From: Contendibacter sp031732755 | Lineage (GTDB): Bacteria; Pseudomonadota; Gammaproteobacteria; Competibacterales; Competibacteraceae | NCBI GenBank assembly: GCA_031732755.1 | Contig: JAVMKI010000008.1 | Coordinates: forward strand, 1 to 47,287 | DNA: 47,287 nt | Reading direction: 5' to 3' | Shown: piece by piece, positions 32,401 through 42,355 of the stretch | How the letters are laid out: every line of letters begins with the position of its first letter | How positions within the stretch are numbered: the stretch's first letter is position 1 | Notes under the pieces: model-generated | Seen by the model: only the letters and a program-made list of their open reading frames with translations | Databases searched by the model: none | What the model was told of the DNA's origin: nothing | Program-made: the position numbers and the translations under genes

Positions 32401-33849
32401 TCAAGTCGGCCCCACCGATAAAGCCATTGCGCACCAACCCATCAGCACGGTCGGATACAGACCCAGCAGCACTAGCAACAAGCCGTTAGCGCTGATGGCG
32501 ATCTCGGTATCCAGGCTAAGCTGGATCGGCACGGCTTGCTCTGTCTTGTCAAAGTACATGCACTTGACCACCCGCAAATAGTAGAACGCCCCAATCACTG
32601 AGAATACCACGCCTAAAACCGCCAACCAGACCAGCCCAATATGAACGACGGCTTGCAATACCATCCACTTGGCGTAGAAACCCACCAGGAAGGGAACGCC
32701 AGCCATGGACATCATGATCATCATCATCAGGAACGCCAACCATGGGCTGCGATCATTCAAGCCCTTGAAATCGTCGATGTTCTCCGCCTCAAATCCAGTC
32801 CGGCTCAGCATGATGATCACACCGAAAGCGCCAACCGCCATCAGCACGTAGACAATGGTGTAGAACATCGCCGCCGCGTAGCCTTCTGGAGTGCCGGCCA
32901 GAATACCCAATAGCAGAAAGCCGACATGGGAAATCGTTGAGTAAGCCAGCATCCGCTTGATGTTGGTCTGAGCGATGGCGACCAAATTGCCCAACACCAT
33001 GGATGACGCCGCCAGGAGAATCAGCATATGTTGCCAATCACCCAACAATGCGCCAAGACCTTCCACCAAAATCCGCATCACCAAGGCGAACGCCGCCAGT
33101 TTGGGCGCCGACCCAATATAGAGCGTGACCGAAGTTGGCGCGCCTTGATACACATCAGGCAGCCACATGTGAAACGGCACCGCGCCCAGCTTGAACGATA
33201 GCCCAACCACCAAAAACACCAAACCAAACACCAACACCAGATTATTCGTGCCCAGCTTGGCGGCGGCGACGGCAACCACTTGAAGATCCACGCTGCCAGT
33301 TGCGCCATAGATCATCGAGATACCGTACAACAACATACCAGAAGCTAGTGAACCCAACACGAAGTACTTCATGGCAGCTTCAGCCGCCACTGGCGAATCA
33401 CGGTCCGTCGCCACTAGCGCATACAGCGACAACGACAGCAGTTCCAGACCGAGATACACGGTCAACAGGCTGTGCGCCGACACCATGATCATCATGCCCA
33501 GCACGCCGAACAGCCCCAGCACGAAATACTCACCCTTGAACAAATCGCGCTGGCGCAAATAGTCACGCGAGTACAGGAACACGGCGGCGGCGGCCAAATA
33601 GATGAACAGTTTGAGCAGATCACCCATCGCATCCTTGACGTAGTGACCGAACATAGTGACCACTGGTGCCTGGGCATAGGTGAACAAGGTTAGCAGGGCC
33701 GCGCCCAGCAGAGTCAATTGCGCCAGCCCATAGGTGATATGGCGCTGCCGCTGTTCCAAGAACACGTCGAAAACCAAAACCAGGCAGGTCATGGTTAGGA
33801 CGAACAGTTCCGGCAGTACCGGCATGAAGTCAGGAGCGACGAAGTTCAT
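32401..33849 (-). CDS. nuoN: NADH:quinone oxidoreductase subunit N
   Basis: 482 residues with about fourteen membrane helices, homologous to antiporter-like subunits. It carries the conserved membrane Lys/Glu positions (for example LGLELLSLSLY and the KLGAVPFHMWLPD segment). It is one of three proton-pumping subunits of the membrane arm and the last gene of the canonical nuo order. Length is normal for the family. Confidence 0.97.
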   Translation of the reverse strand: MNFVAPDFMPVLPELFVLTMTCLVLVFDVFLEQRQRHITYGLAQLTLLGAALLTLFTYAQAPVVTMFGHYVKDAMGDLLKLFIYLAAAAVFLYSRDYLRQRDLFKGEYFVLGLFGVLGMMIMVSAHSLLTVYLGLELLSLSLYALVATDRDSPVAAEAAMKYFVLGSLASGMLLYGISMIYGATGSVDLQVVAVAAAKLGTNNLVLVFGLVFLVVGLSFKLGAVPFHMWLPDVYQGAPTSVTLYIGSAPKLAAFALVMRILVEGLGALLGDWQHMLILLAASSMVLGNLVAIAQTNIKRMLAYSTISHVGFLLLGILAGTPEGYAAAMFYTIVYVLMAVGAFGVIIMLSRTGFEAENIDDFKGLNDRSPWLAFLMMMIMMSMAGVPFLVGFYAKWMVLQAVVHIGLVWLAVLGVVFSVIGAFYYLRVVKCMYFDKTEQAVPIQLSLDTEIAISANGLLLVLLGLYPTVLMGWCAMALSVGPT

Positions 33850-33891
33850 GGGGTTTCCCTATTCTCCGATTCTTCTCTGCAGCGGGCTCGG

Positions 33892-35409
33892 TCACAGTTT
33901 AGTCACAGTGATATGCTTCAACAGGTTATCCACCGTGGCATGCATCGTCGAGGTCAACGGATCGGGCCACAACCCCAGCAGCAGCACCGCCGCCGCCAGC
34001 AGGCTCAACATGATGATCTCGCGAGTGCACACGTCCTCCAGCTCAGCGACATGGTGGTTGCCAACTTCGCCGAAGATAACCCGCTTGACCAGCCACAGGG
34101 TGTAAGCCGCCCCCAAAATCAGGGTCGTGGCCGCCAAGAACGCGATCCAGAAACTGGCCTTGAAACTGCTCAGGATCACTAGGAACTCGCCAACGAACCC
34201 CGACGTGCCGGGCAGACCAGAATTGGCCATGGCGAACAGCACCATGAAGGCAGCGAACACCGGCATGGTATTCGCCACCCCACCATAGTCCTTGATCTGG
34301 CGGGAATGGACCCGGTCATACAGCACACCAACGCACAAGAACAGCGCGCCCGAAATGAAGCCATGCGACACCATTTGCACCATGCCACCCTCGATGCCCA
34401 TCGCCGCGCCATTCAGACTGCCGGTGTGGCGGTAGATGCTAAAGGCGATAAAGAAACCCAGGGTGACGAAACCCATGTGAGCAATGGAGGAATAGGCGAT
34501 CAGCTTCTTCATATCCTGCTGAATCAGCGCGACTAAACCGATATAGACCACCGCCACCAACGACATGGTGATGATCAGCCAGTCCAGCATGGCCGAAGCG
34601 TCCGGGGTAATTGGCAAAGCGAAGCGCAGGAAGCCATAGCCCCCGATCTTTAGGGTGATGGCGGCTAGAATCACCGAACCACCTGTAGGCGCCTCAACGT
34701 GGGCGTCCGGCAACCAGGTGTGCACCGGCCACATTGGCACCTTGACCGCGAAGCCCAGCAGGAACGTGAAGAAAATCAGTACCTGTTCGGTCAAACTCAA
34801 CGGTAGTTTGTGGAAATCCAGGATTTCGAAACTGTTGGCCTGGTTGTACATGTAGATCAGGGAAATCAACATGAACACCGAGCCTAGGAAGGTGTACAGG
34901 AAAAACTTCACCGTGGCGTAGACCCGGCGTGGTCCACCCCAGATGCCGATGATCAGAAACATCGGGATCAGCATCGCCTCAAAAAACACGTAGAACAGGA
35001 TAGCGTCCAGCGCGGCGAACACTCCAATCATCAGCCCTTCCATGATCAGGAAAGCGGCCATGTACTGAGCGATTCGGTACTGGATCACTTCCCAACCCGC
35101 GATCACCACCAGCACAGTCATGAAGGAAGTTAGCAGGATCAGCGGCATTGAAAAGCCATCCACCCCCAGGTGGTAATGAACCTTGAGCGCTGGAATCCAG
35201 GGCATCACCTCCTGAAACTGCATCGCCGCCGTCAAGGGGTTGAACAGCAGAAACAGTGGGATACTGGCAAGAAAGCTTAGAATCGCCACAGTCAGAGCCA
35301 GCGCCTTGACCCGTCCGGGGTTGCCGTCACCCACGAACAGGACCGCGACGCCACCGAGAATCGGGAACCAGATGACAAGGCTCAGTAGAGGAGGCAGTTC
35401 CGATAGCAT
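33892..35409 (-). CDS. nuoM: NADH:quinone oxidoreductase subunit M
   Basis: 505 residues from the ATG at 35409, preceded by GGAAGAAG and a run of seven A. A longer frame to 35604 reads back into nuoL and is not conserved. The antiporter-like fold has about fourteen helices. The conserved FEAMLIPMF glutamate, the KVPMWPVHTWLPDAHVEAPT loop and the IAYSSIAHMGF lysine helix are all present. It pumps protons in the membrane arm. Confidence 0.97.
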   Translation of the reverse strand: MLSELPPLLSLVIWFPILGGVAVLFVGDGNPGRVKALALTVAILSFLASIPLFLLFNPLTAAMQFQEVMPWIPALKVHYHLGVDGFSMPLILLTSFMTVLVVIAGWEVIQYRIAQYMAAFLIMEGLMIGVFAALDAILFYVFFEAMLIPMFLIIGIWGGPRRVYATVKFFLYTFLGSVFMLISLIYMYNQANSFEILDFHKLPLSLTEQVLIFFTFLLGFAVKVPMWPVHTWLPDAHVEAPTGGSVILAAITLKIGGYGFLRFALPITPDASAMLDWLIITMSLVAVVYIGLVALIQQDMKKLIAYSSIAHMGFVTLGFFIAFSIYRHTGSLNGAAMGIEGGMVQMVSHGFISGALFLCVGVLYDRVHSRQIKDYGGVANTMPVFAAFMVLFAMANSGLPGTSGFVGEFLVILSSFKASFWIAFLAATTLILGAAYTLWLVKRVIFGEVGNHHVAELEDVCTREIIMLSLLAAAVLLLGLWPDPLTSTMHATVDNLLKHITVTKL

Positions 35410-35429
35410 GGTTTTTTTCTTCTTCCAGG

Positions 35430-37382
35430 TTAGCGGGCAACGAACCAGGTCAGCAGGATCAGCAAGCCGATGATCATCGCGAACGCATAAGTATATAGAT
35501 AACCCGTTTGCAGGTGGCGGGTCACCGCCGCGAACCAACCCACCAGCCGCGCGGTGCCGTTTACCATCAAGCCATCGATCAGCCCAGCGTCGGCGTATTT
35601 CCACAGTGCGGTTCCCAGATTCCGGCTGCCGCGCATGAAGAACGCCTGATAGAATTCGTCGAACAGATACTTGCGATCCAAGACGTTGTACAGCTTGGAG
35701 AAACGCTGCTGGATCTGATCCGGTAGCTCTGGCTTCATCATGTACAGATAGAAGGCCGAACCGAGACCAGCCAGCACCAGGATGAACGGCAGTCCGGTCA
35801 GTCCATGTAGCGCGAAGTTCATCGCGCCGTGAAATTCCTCCGCGACATGCTCCAACACATCATGCGCTGGCATGACTGTGATCACGCCCTCAAACACCTT
35901 GCCAAATAGCATGGGTTCGATGGTCATCGCCCCAATCACCACCGAGGGAATCGCCAACAGGATCAACGGCACGGTCACCACCGCCGGCGTCTCGTGTAGA
36001 TGCTCCTGGGTGTGATGATCCATCCGCTCCTTGCCATGGAACACGATGAAATACAGCCGGAACGAGTAGAACGAGGTCACGAACACACCCAGCATCACCG
36101 CGAAGTAGGCAAATCCGGAGCCAGCAATATGGGAGTAATGCACTGCCTCCAGGATACTGTCCTTGGAGTAGAACCCAGCGAAACCCGGCGTGCCGATCAG
36201 CGCCAGCGTGCCGAGCAGGAAAGTGATCCACGTGATCGGCATGTACTTCCACAACCCGCCCATCTTGCGGACATCTTGCTCGTGGTGCATGGCGATGATC
36301 ACCGAGCCCGCGCCCAGGAACAGCAGCGCCTTGAAGAAGGCATGGGTCATTAGATGGAAGATGGCGGCTGAATAGGCCGATACCCCCAGCGCGACCGTCA
36401 TATAGCCAAGCTGCGATAGCGTCGAATAAGCGACCACCCGTTTGATATCGTTTTGGATGATGCCGAGGAAACCCATGAACAACGCGGTGATCGAGCCGAT
36501 CACCAATACGAAGCTCAGCGCGGTCTCCGATAGCTCAAACAAGGGCGACATCCGGGCCACCATGAAGATACCAGCGGTCACCATGGTCGCGGCATGGATC
36601 AAAGCCGAAATCGGGGTGGGACCTTCCATTGAATCCGGTAACCAGACATGCAATGGCACCTGGGCCGATTTACCCATCGCGCCAATGAACAACAAGATGC
36701 AGATCACCGTCATCAGCGACCAGTCGAGGCCCGGGATGATCTGCACCGTCATCTTGGCCATTAGCGGCGCGGCGGCGAATACATCTTGATAATCCAAGCT
36801 GTTAAACACCATCAACACAGCGGCGATGCCCAGCAGGAACCCAAAATCACCCACCCGATTGACCAGGAACGCCTTGAGGTTGGCGAAAATCGCGCTTTCA
36901 CGCTTAAACCAGAACCCGATGAGTAGATAGGACACCAAGCCGACCGCTTCCCAGCCGAAAAACAGTTGCAGGAAGTTGTTGGACATGACCAACATCAACA
37001 TCGAGAAGGTAAACAACGCGATGTAGCTGAAGAAGCGCTGATAGCCGTCGTCGTCGTGCATGTAACCAATCGTGTAGATATGGACCATCAGCGACACGAA
37101 GGTCACGGTGGAAATCATCACCGCCGTCAGGTTATCGACTAAAAAACCGACTTCCATCCGGATGCCTTCAACCACCATCCAGGTGTAGACCGTGCTGTTG
37201 TAGGGTTCAGCGCCATCCAGGACGTGATGGCGCAACACCACCAGCGACAGCAGAAAGGAAATCGCCACGCCCAGAATGGTGACCCAGTGGGCGCCAGCCC
37301 GACCGATCTTGCGGCCAAACAAACCAGCGATGATGGCGCCAAGCAAGGGCGAAAGCACAATCGCGAGGTAGACGTTTTGCAT
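35430..37382 (-). CDS. nuoL: NADH:quinone oxidoreductase subunit L
   Basis: 650 residues. It is the largest antiporter-like subunit, with FGWEAVGLVSYLLIGFW, KSAQVPLHVWLPDSMEGPTP and a long C-terminal lateral helix (from about residue 540) ending in a membrane anchor. Length and motifs are normal. It begins 4 bp after nuoK and ends 20 bp before nuoM. Confidence 0.97.
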   Translation of the reverse strand: MQNVYLAIVLSPLLGAIIAGLFGRKIGRAGAHWVTILGVAISFLLSLVVLRHHVLDGAEPYNSTVYTWMVVEGIRMEVGFLVDNLTAVMISTVTFVSLMVHIYTIGYMHDDDGYQRFFSYIALFTFSMLMLVMSNNFLQLFFGWEAVGLVSYLLIGFWFKRESAIFANLKAFLVNRVGDFGFLLGIAAVLMVFNSLDYQDVFAAAPLMAKMTVQIIPGLDWSLMTVICILLFIGAMGKSAQVPLHVWLPDSMEGPTPISALIHAATMVTAGIFMVARMSPLFELSETALSFVLVIGSITALFMGFLGIIQNDIKRVVAYSTLSQLGYMTVALGVSAYSAAIFHLMTHAFFKALLFLGAGSVIIAMHHEQDVRKMGGLWKYMPITWITFLLGTLALIGTPGFAGFYSKDSILEAVHYSHIAGSGFAYFAVMLGVFVTSFYSFRLYFIVFHGKERMDHHTQEHLHETPAVVTVPLILLAIPSVVIGAMTIEPMLFGKVFEGVITVMPAHDVLEHVAEEFHGAMNFALHGLTGLPFILVLAGLGSAFYLYMMKPELPDQIQQRFSKLYNVLDRKYLFDEFYQAFFMRGSRNLGTALWKYADAGLIDGLMVNGTARLVGWFAAVTRHLQTGYLYTYAFAMIIGLLILLTWFVAR

Positions 37383-37386
37383 GCGG

Positions 37387-37692
37387 CTAACCCTTCAGCG
37401 TGTCGAGATCGGCGACGTTGATGGTGCGCCGGTTGCGGAACAGCACCACCAGAATGGCCAGACCAATGGCCGACTCGGCTGCCGCCACGGTCAGAATGAA
37501 AAAGACGAAGACCTGGCCGACAGTGTCGCCGAGAAACTGGGAAAAAGCGATAAAGTTGAAATTCACCGCCAGCAGCATGAGCTCAATCGACATCAGCAGG
37601 ATGATGACGTTCTTCCGGTTCAGAAAGATGCCCGCCACGCTGAGACAAAAGAGGATTGCTCCAAGCACGAGATAATCAGTAAGCGCGATCAT
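37387..37692 (-). CDS. nuoK: NADH:quinone oxidoreductase subunit K
   Basis: 101 residues with three membrane helices. The conserved buried glutamates are present in LLMSIELMLLAVN and ILTVAAAESAIGLA. It is part of the proton path between NuoH and the antiporter-like subunits. Confidence 0.97.
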   Translation of the reverse strand: MIALTDYLVLGAILFCLSVAGIFLNRKNVIILLMSIELMLLAVNFNFIAFSQFLGDTVGQVFVFFILTVAAAESAIGLAILVVLFRNRRTINVADLDTLKG

Positions 37693-37754
37693 CTATCCCC
37701 GCCTTTGCTTTATTGGTTTGTTTCGATTCGCACCCGCTTTGGGGACCGGCGAAA

Positions 37755-38357
37755 TTACAACTTTTTTTCCGAGGCCATGCGCACCAGGCGCACCCGATCA
37801 TTCCGCGACACCCGAACCTGCTGCGCCGGATTCTGATACTTGGCGCCTTCCCGGCGGCGCATCGTCAGCGAAATAGCGGCGATGATCGCCACCAGAAGAA
37901 TCACTGAGGCGATTTCGAACGGATAGACGTAGAGGGTGTACAGGACGCTGCCCAGTTCCTTGGTGTTGCTGTAATCGGCCGCGCGAGAGACCAAGCTATA
38001 TCCATCCCCACTGAAATAGCTGGACCCGACCACCAACCCCATCTCGATCACGATCACCAGCGCCACCGCCGCCCCAACCGGCAGGTATTTGATAAAGCCT
38101 TCCCGCAACGGCGCGACGTTGATATCCAACATCATGATCACGAACAGGAACAGCACCATCACCGCGCCCACGTAGACCAGCACCAGTACGATGGCCAGAA
38201 ATTCGGCTTCGATCAGCAACCAGAGCGCAGCACTGGTGAAGAACGCCAGGACCAGGAACAGTGCGGCATGCACTGGGTTGCGCACCGTGATCACCCGCAA
38301 CGCCGCAACGATCAGGATGAGGGCGAAAACATAGAACAGAAACTTTTCAAATCCCAT
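37755..38357 (-). CDS. nuoJ: NADH:quinone oxidoreductase subunit J
   Basis: 200 residues with five membrane helices. The conserved VLVYVGAVMVLFLFVIMML helix contains the pi-bulge region important for coupling. The C-terminal tail (about 165-200) is basic and cytoplasmic. A 62-bp gap without a gene separates it from nuoK. Confidence 0.96.
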   Translation of the reverse strand: MGFEKFLFYVFALILIVAALRVITVRNPVHAALFLVLAFFTSAALWLLIEAEFLAIVLVLVYVGAVMVLFLFVIMMLDINVAPLREGFIKYLPVGAAVALVIVIEMGLVVGSSYFSGDGYSLVSRAADYSNTKELGSVLYTLYVYPFEIASVILLVAIIAAISLTMRRREGAKYQNPAQQVRVSRNDRVRLVRMASEKKL

Positions 38358-38396
38358 GAGCGGACCTGTTTTCTTGATTCTGGCAAGGGAGGCCGG

Positions 38397-38894
38397 CTAG
38401 CGATATGCCGCGTCGGCGGCCCGGTCGGCGGCGATCTGCGCTTCGCAGCGGTCGCCGTTGGCGAGCAGTTTTTCCTTGGTCATGATCTGCTCACCGCGCT
38501 TCTCAAAATGATAATCGAACACCCGAGTCTCCACGATGGCGTCCACCGGACAGGCTTCCTCGCAGAACCCGCAAAAAATGCACTTGAACAGATCGATATC
38601 GTAACGGGTGGTGCGGCGGGTACCATCGGACCGCTGTTCGGATTCGATGGTGATGGCCAGCGCTGGGCAGACCGCCTCGCACAATTTGCAGGCGATGCAA
38701 CGCTCTTCACCGTTGGGATAGCGACGCTGGGCGTGCAGCCCTCGAAACCGGGGCGATAGCGGAGTCTGTTCTTCCGGGTACTGCACCGTGATCTTCTTGG
38801 CAAAGAGGTAACGGCCAGTCACCCGCAACCCCTGGAGCAGCTCCCATAGCAGAAAGCTCTTGAAGTAGTACCGCACGGCGTTCAGGGTATTCAT
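38397..38894 (-). CDS. nuoI: NADH:quinone oxidoreductase subunit I (2x[4Fe-4S])
   Basis: 165 residues from the ATG at 38894, with GGAG about 10 nt upstream; the frame to 38918 overlaps nuoH and is not conserved. Two ferredoxin-type clusters are formed by CIACKLCEAVCPALAI and CIFCGFCEEACPVDAI. It carries electrons to the N2 cluster in NuoB. The N-terminal amphipathic helix binds the membrane arm. Confidence 0.97.
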   Translation of the reverse strand: MNTLNAVRYYFKSFLLWELLQGLRVTGRYLFAKKITVQYPEEQTPLSPRFRGLHAQRRYPNGEERCIACKLCEAVCPALAITIESEQRSDGTRRTTRYDIDLFKCIFCGFCEEACPVDAIVETRVFDYHFEKRGEQIMTKEKLLANGDRCEAQIAADRAADAAYR

Positions 38895-38910
38895 CGCTCG
38901 CTTTCTCCGC

Positions 38911-39933
38911 TCAATCAAACCACGGACCCACGTGCCCCAGCACGCCCAGCCCGATCACCAGAATCCACACCAGGGTCACCGGGATGAAGACCTTCCAACC
39001 CAACCGCATGATCTGATCGTAACGATAGCGCGGGAAGGTAGCGCGGAACCACAGAAAGAACAGCAACAGGATCGAAATCTTTAGCGTCAGCCAAATCGCG
39101 CCAGGCACGAAGCCGAACAGTGCGCCCAGTACTGGAATGCCTTCGAACGGCGAGAGCCAGCCCCCCAAAAACATCGTGGCCGCCAATGCCGACACCAGGA
39201 TCATATTGGCGTATTCGGCCAGGAAGAACACCGCGAAGGCCATGCCGGAATAGTCCACGTGGAACCCAGCCACGATCTCCGATTCGCCCTCGGCCACGTC
39301 GAACGGCGCGCGGTTGGTTTCGGCGACGCCGGAGATGAAGTACACCAGGAACAACGGCAGTAGCGGCAACCAGAACCAGTGCAGCAGACTGCCCTGCTGA
39401 GCCAGCACGATCTGGTTGAGATTGAGGCTGCCAGCGGCTATCAGCACACCCACCAGGGCAAAACCCATGGCGATTTCATAGGCGACGATCTGCGCCGCCG
39501 ACCGCATCGCGCCAAGAAAGGCATACTTGGAGTTGGATGCCCAACCAGCAACGATCACGCCATAGACACCCAGCGAAGTCAGCGCCAGCAGGTACAACAA
39601 ACCGGCGTCCAGATGGGAAATCATCATGCCGTCACCGAAAGGTATGACAGCCCACGCCGCCAGCGCCGGCCCGAAGGACAACACTGGCGCCAGGAGAAAC
39701 AGAAAGCGATCCGCGCGGGTCGGAATGATGATTTCCTTGAACATCAACTTCATGGCGTCGGCGATGGGCTGTAACCAACCCTTGGGGCCGACCCGATTCG
39801 GACCCAACCGAACCTGCATGTAACCGATGATCTTGCGCTCGGCAAAGGTTAGATACGCCACGCCCAGCAGCAGGGGCGCCAGCAGGACGATAATTTTCAG
39901 CAGGATAATGATGACCGTCAGCAGCGTTTCCAC
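38911..39933 (-). CDS. nuoH: NADH:quinone oxidoreductase subunit H
   Basis: 340 residues from a GTG at 39933, with AGGA 9 nt upstream. Eight membrane helices; the quinone-site loop is conserved (ERKIIGYMQVRLGPNRVGPKGWLQPIAD), as is the acidic PFDVAEGESEIVAGFHVDYSG segment. It links the peripheral and membrane arms at the quinone-binding chamber. Confidence 0.97.
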   Translation of the reverse strand: METLLTVIIILLKIIVLLAPLLLGVAYLTFAERKIIGYMQVRLGPNRVGPKGWLQPIADAMKLMFKEIIIPTRADRFLFLLAPVLSFGPALAAWAVIPFGDGMMISHLDAGLLYLLALTSLGVYGVIVAGWASNSKYAFLGAMRSAAQIVAYEIAMGFALVGVLIAAGSLNLNQIVLAQQGSLLHWFWLPLLPLFLVYFISGVAETNRAPFDVAEGESEIVAGFHVDYSGMAFAVFFLAEYANMILVSALAATMFLGGWLSPFEGIPVLGALFGFVPGAIWLTLKISILLLFFLWFRATFPRYRYDQIMRLGWKVFIPVTLVWILVIGLGVLGHVGPWFD

Positions 39934-39951
39934 GATCCGATGTCCTGATTG

Positions 39952-42309
39952 TTATTGGATAGCCACCGGCCCCACCGCCGGGCCAAGCGCCACGCTGGCG
40001 ATTAGGCCGGCCGGAATCCAGGCGCAACCTCTGGGCACACGGTCATCCAGCACCAGCGGCAGATCGACCGCCGCGCCGTTCTGACGTACCTGAACCTGTT
40101 CCCGCCCCGCCACGCCCAACTCGCGGGCTACGTCGGGATGCAATCGCACTTCGGCGGGCCGCGCCAGTGGACTCGCTTGCAGCGAACGGGCACGCCGCAC
40201 CAACGGATCAACCGCGTAGATCGGCACATCCGCGACTCGCAGCAGCCCATTGGCCTGGAACGGCGTCAGTGGCTGGCTGAAATCCAGCGTGTTGTCTGGC
40301 CGAACCGCGCCGCAGGCACTCTGAACCTCGGCGAGCACTTCCTCGGAACTGACGTACTCGAAACTCGCCACGCCGCATAGGTTACCCAGTACCCGCAATA
40401 CCTTCCACGCTGGCCGAGCGTCACCGAACGGCTTGCTGGCACCCTGAAAACTTTGCCAGCGGCCCTCGGCGTTGACATAGGTGCCCGAAGTTTCGGCAAA
40501 GGTCGCCACCGGTAAAATGATCTGGGTTTGGCTCTTGCCGACCAAACGCGCATAGGGGCTGAGCGAAACGATCAATTCAGCGCCTTGCAAGGCCTTGAGC
40601 GCCGCCGCGCCATCCCAGCAGTCCAGTTCTGGCTCGACGCCGAGCAGCACATAGGCTTTGCGCGGCGACTCCAGCATCGCGCGCGCGTCCAGACCCCTCA
40701 CCGGGGCCAGTCCGCCACCCGGCAAGCGGTGCGGCACCACGCCAGCCAACCAGCCGCCCGCTGAATTGGCAGCTTCCGGCAGATAGCCCAGCCGCGCGCC
40801 GCTACCCTGCGCCACGAAACCCGCCAGCGCCCGCAAGGAGGCGAAAGCCGGATGGGAAACCGCTAGATTACCCAGCAGCACGGTGGCCGGGGCGCTGTTC
40901 GCCAAACTGGCGGCAATAGCGCGTTCGACCTCGCTCGGAACGCCCACGACCAGACCCGCCAGGTTCGCTGGGAGCGCTTGCCCCTTCAATTCCGCCAGCG
41001 CCTGGGCCACGCCCGCCAGCGCCGAGATCATGCCGGCGGGATCGGCGACAACCTTGGCCGCGACCGGGAAACGGAAATCGAAATCGCGCGGGTTGATGAA
41101 CAGAATCTGCCCGCCCGCCAGCGCCGCCTTGCGCAGCCGGTGACCGGCCAGCGGTTGCTCCATCCGTGGGTTGGAGCCGATCAACAGAGCGGCCTTGACT
41201 TTCTCCAGGTCTTCCAGCGCCTGCCCCAGCCACGGAAACACCGGGGCCGCGCCTTGATCGCTGAAATCGGCCTGGCGCAAGCGATGGTCAATATTCACCA
41301 CGCCCAAGCCACGCGCCAGTTTCTGCGCCAGGTACATCTCCTCGACGGTCGCGGTCGGCGCAACCAGGAAGCCGACCGACTCGGCCCCATGACGGGCGAT
41401 GATATCCTTCAGGCCACTGGCCGCCGCTTCCAGCGCGGGTTCCCACCCGGTCTCGACACCACCGACAAGCGGTTTGGCCAAGCGGTCGTCGCTGTGGATG
41501 CCTTCGTAGCCAAATCGGTCGCGGTCGGAAATCCAGGTTTCGTTGACCTGCTCGTTCTCGCGTGGCACCACCCGCTTCACCTGACCGCGCAGGGTGTGAA
41601 TGAAGATGTTGGAACCGACCGAGTCGTGTGGGGCAATGGCGGCGTGCTGCACGAATTCCCACGAGCGGCCCCGGTAGCGGGATGGCTTGGCGGTCAGCGC
41701 GCCAACCGGGCAGAGATCGATCACGTTGCCCGATAGCTCCGAGACCATGCTGTGAGCCACATAGGTGCCGATTTCCATATTCTCGCCACGCCCGGTCGCG
41801 CCGAGTTCACGCAGACCGGCGATCTCCTCGCCGAACCGCACGCAGCGGGTACACTGAATACAACGGGTCATGTCGGTCGCGACCAGCGGCCCGATGTCCT
41901 TTTCCTTGACCACCCGCTTACGCTCGGCAAAGCACGACACATCACCGCCGTAGCCCATGGCGATGTCCTGCAACTCGCACTCCCCGCCCTGATCGCAGAT
42001 CGGACAGTCCAGGGGGTGGTTGATCAGCAGGAATTCCATGGTGCCCTTCTGCGCGGCCAGCGCCTTGGGCGACTGGGTGTGGACCTTCATCCCTTCCATT
42101 ACCGGCGTCGCGCAGGCCGGCAGCGCCTTGGGCGCTTTCTCGACCTCGACCAGACACATCCGGCAACTGGCGGCGATGGACAACTTCTTGTGATAACAGA
42201 AGCGGGGGATTGGAATGCCCGCCGCATCGGTGGCCTCGATGAGCATCGCGCCCTTGCGCGCCTTCAGCGGGATGCCATTGACTTCGATGTTGACCTGTTC
42301 CTCGCTCAT
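39952..42309 (-). CDS. nuoG: NADH:quinone oxidoreductase subunit G (iron-sulfur, molybdopterin-like fold)
   Basis: 785 residues. The N-terminal ferredoxin-like domain carries the [2Fe-2S] ligands in RFCYHKKLSIAASCRMC plus the later CATP cysteine. A His/Cys cluster follows (CPICDQGGECELQ), then CIQCTRCVRF. The C-terminal part is the molybdopterin-oxidoreductase-like fold without cofactor. A short Gly/Ala-rich, less conserved stretch is seen around 470-520. It is the electron wire of the peripheral arm. Confidence 0.96.
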   Translation of the reverse strand: MSEEQVNIEVNGIPLKARKGAMLIEATDAAGIPIPRFCYHKKLSIAASCRMCLVEVEKAPKALPACATPVMEGMKVHTQSPKALAAQKGTMEFLLINHPLDCPICDQGGECELQDIAMGYGGDVSCFAERKRVVKEKDIGPLVATDMTRCIQCTRCVRFGEEIAGLRELGATGRGENMEIGTYVAHSMVSELSGNVIDLCPVGALTAKPSRYRGRSWEFVQHAAIAPHDSVGSNIFIHTLRGQVKRVVPRENEQVNETWISDRDRFGYEGIHSDDRLAKPLVGGVETGWEPALEAAASGLKDIIARHGAESVGFLVAPTATVEEMYLAQKLARGLGVVNIDHRLRQADFSDQGAAPVFPWLGQALEDLEKVKAALLIGSNPRMEQPLAGHRLRKAALAGGQILFINPRDFDFRFPVAAKVVADPAGMISALAGVAQALAELKGQALPANLAGLVVGVPSEVERAIAASLANSAPATVLLGNLAVSHPAFASLRALAGFVAQGSGARLGYLPEAANSAGGWLAGVVPHRLPGGGLAPVRGLDARAMLESPRKAYVLLGVEPELDCWDGAAALKALQGAELIVSLSPYARLVGKSQTQIILPVATFAETSGTYVNAEGRWQSFQGASKPFGDARPAWKVLRVLGNLCGVASFEYVSSEEVLAEVQSACGAVRPDNTLDFSQPLTPFQANGLLRVADVPIYAVDPLVRRARSLQASPLARPAEVRLHPDVARELGVAGREQVQVRQNGAAVDLPLVLDDRVPRGCAWIPAGLIASVALGPAVGPVAIQ

Positions 42310-42355
42310 CTTTTACCCACTGCGACCGTGTTGGTGGTTTCGCGGCTCGCGCGGC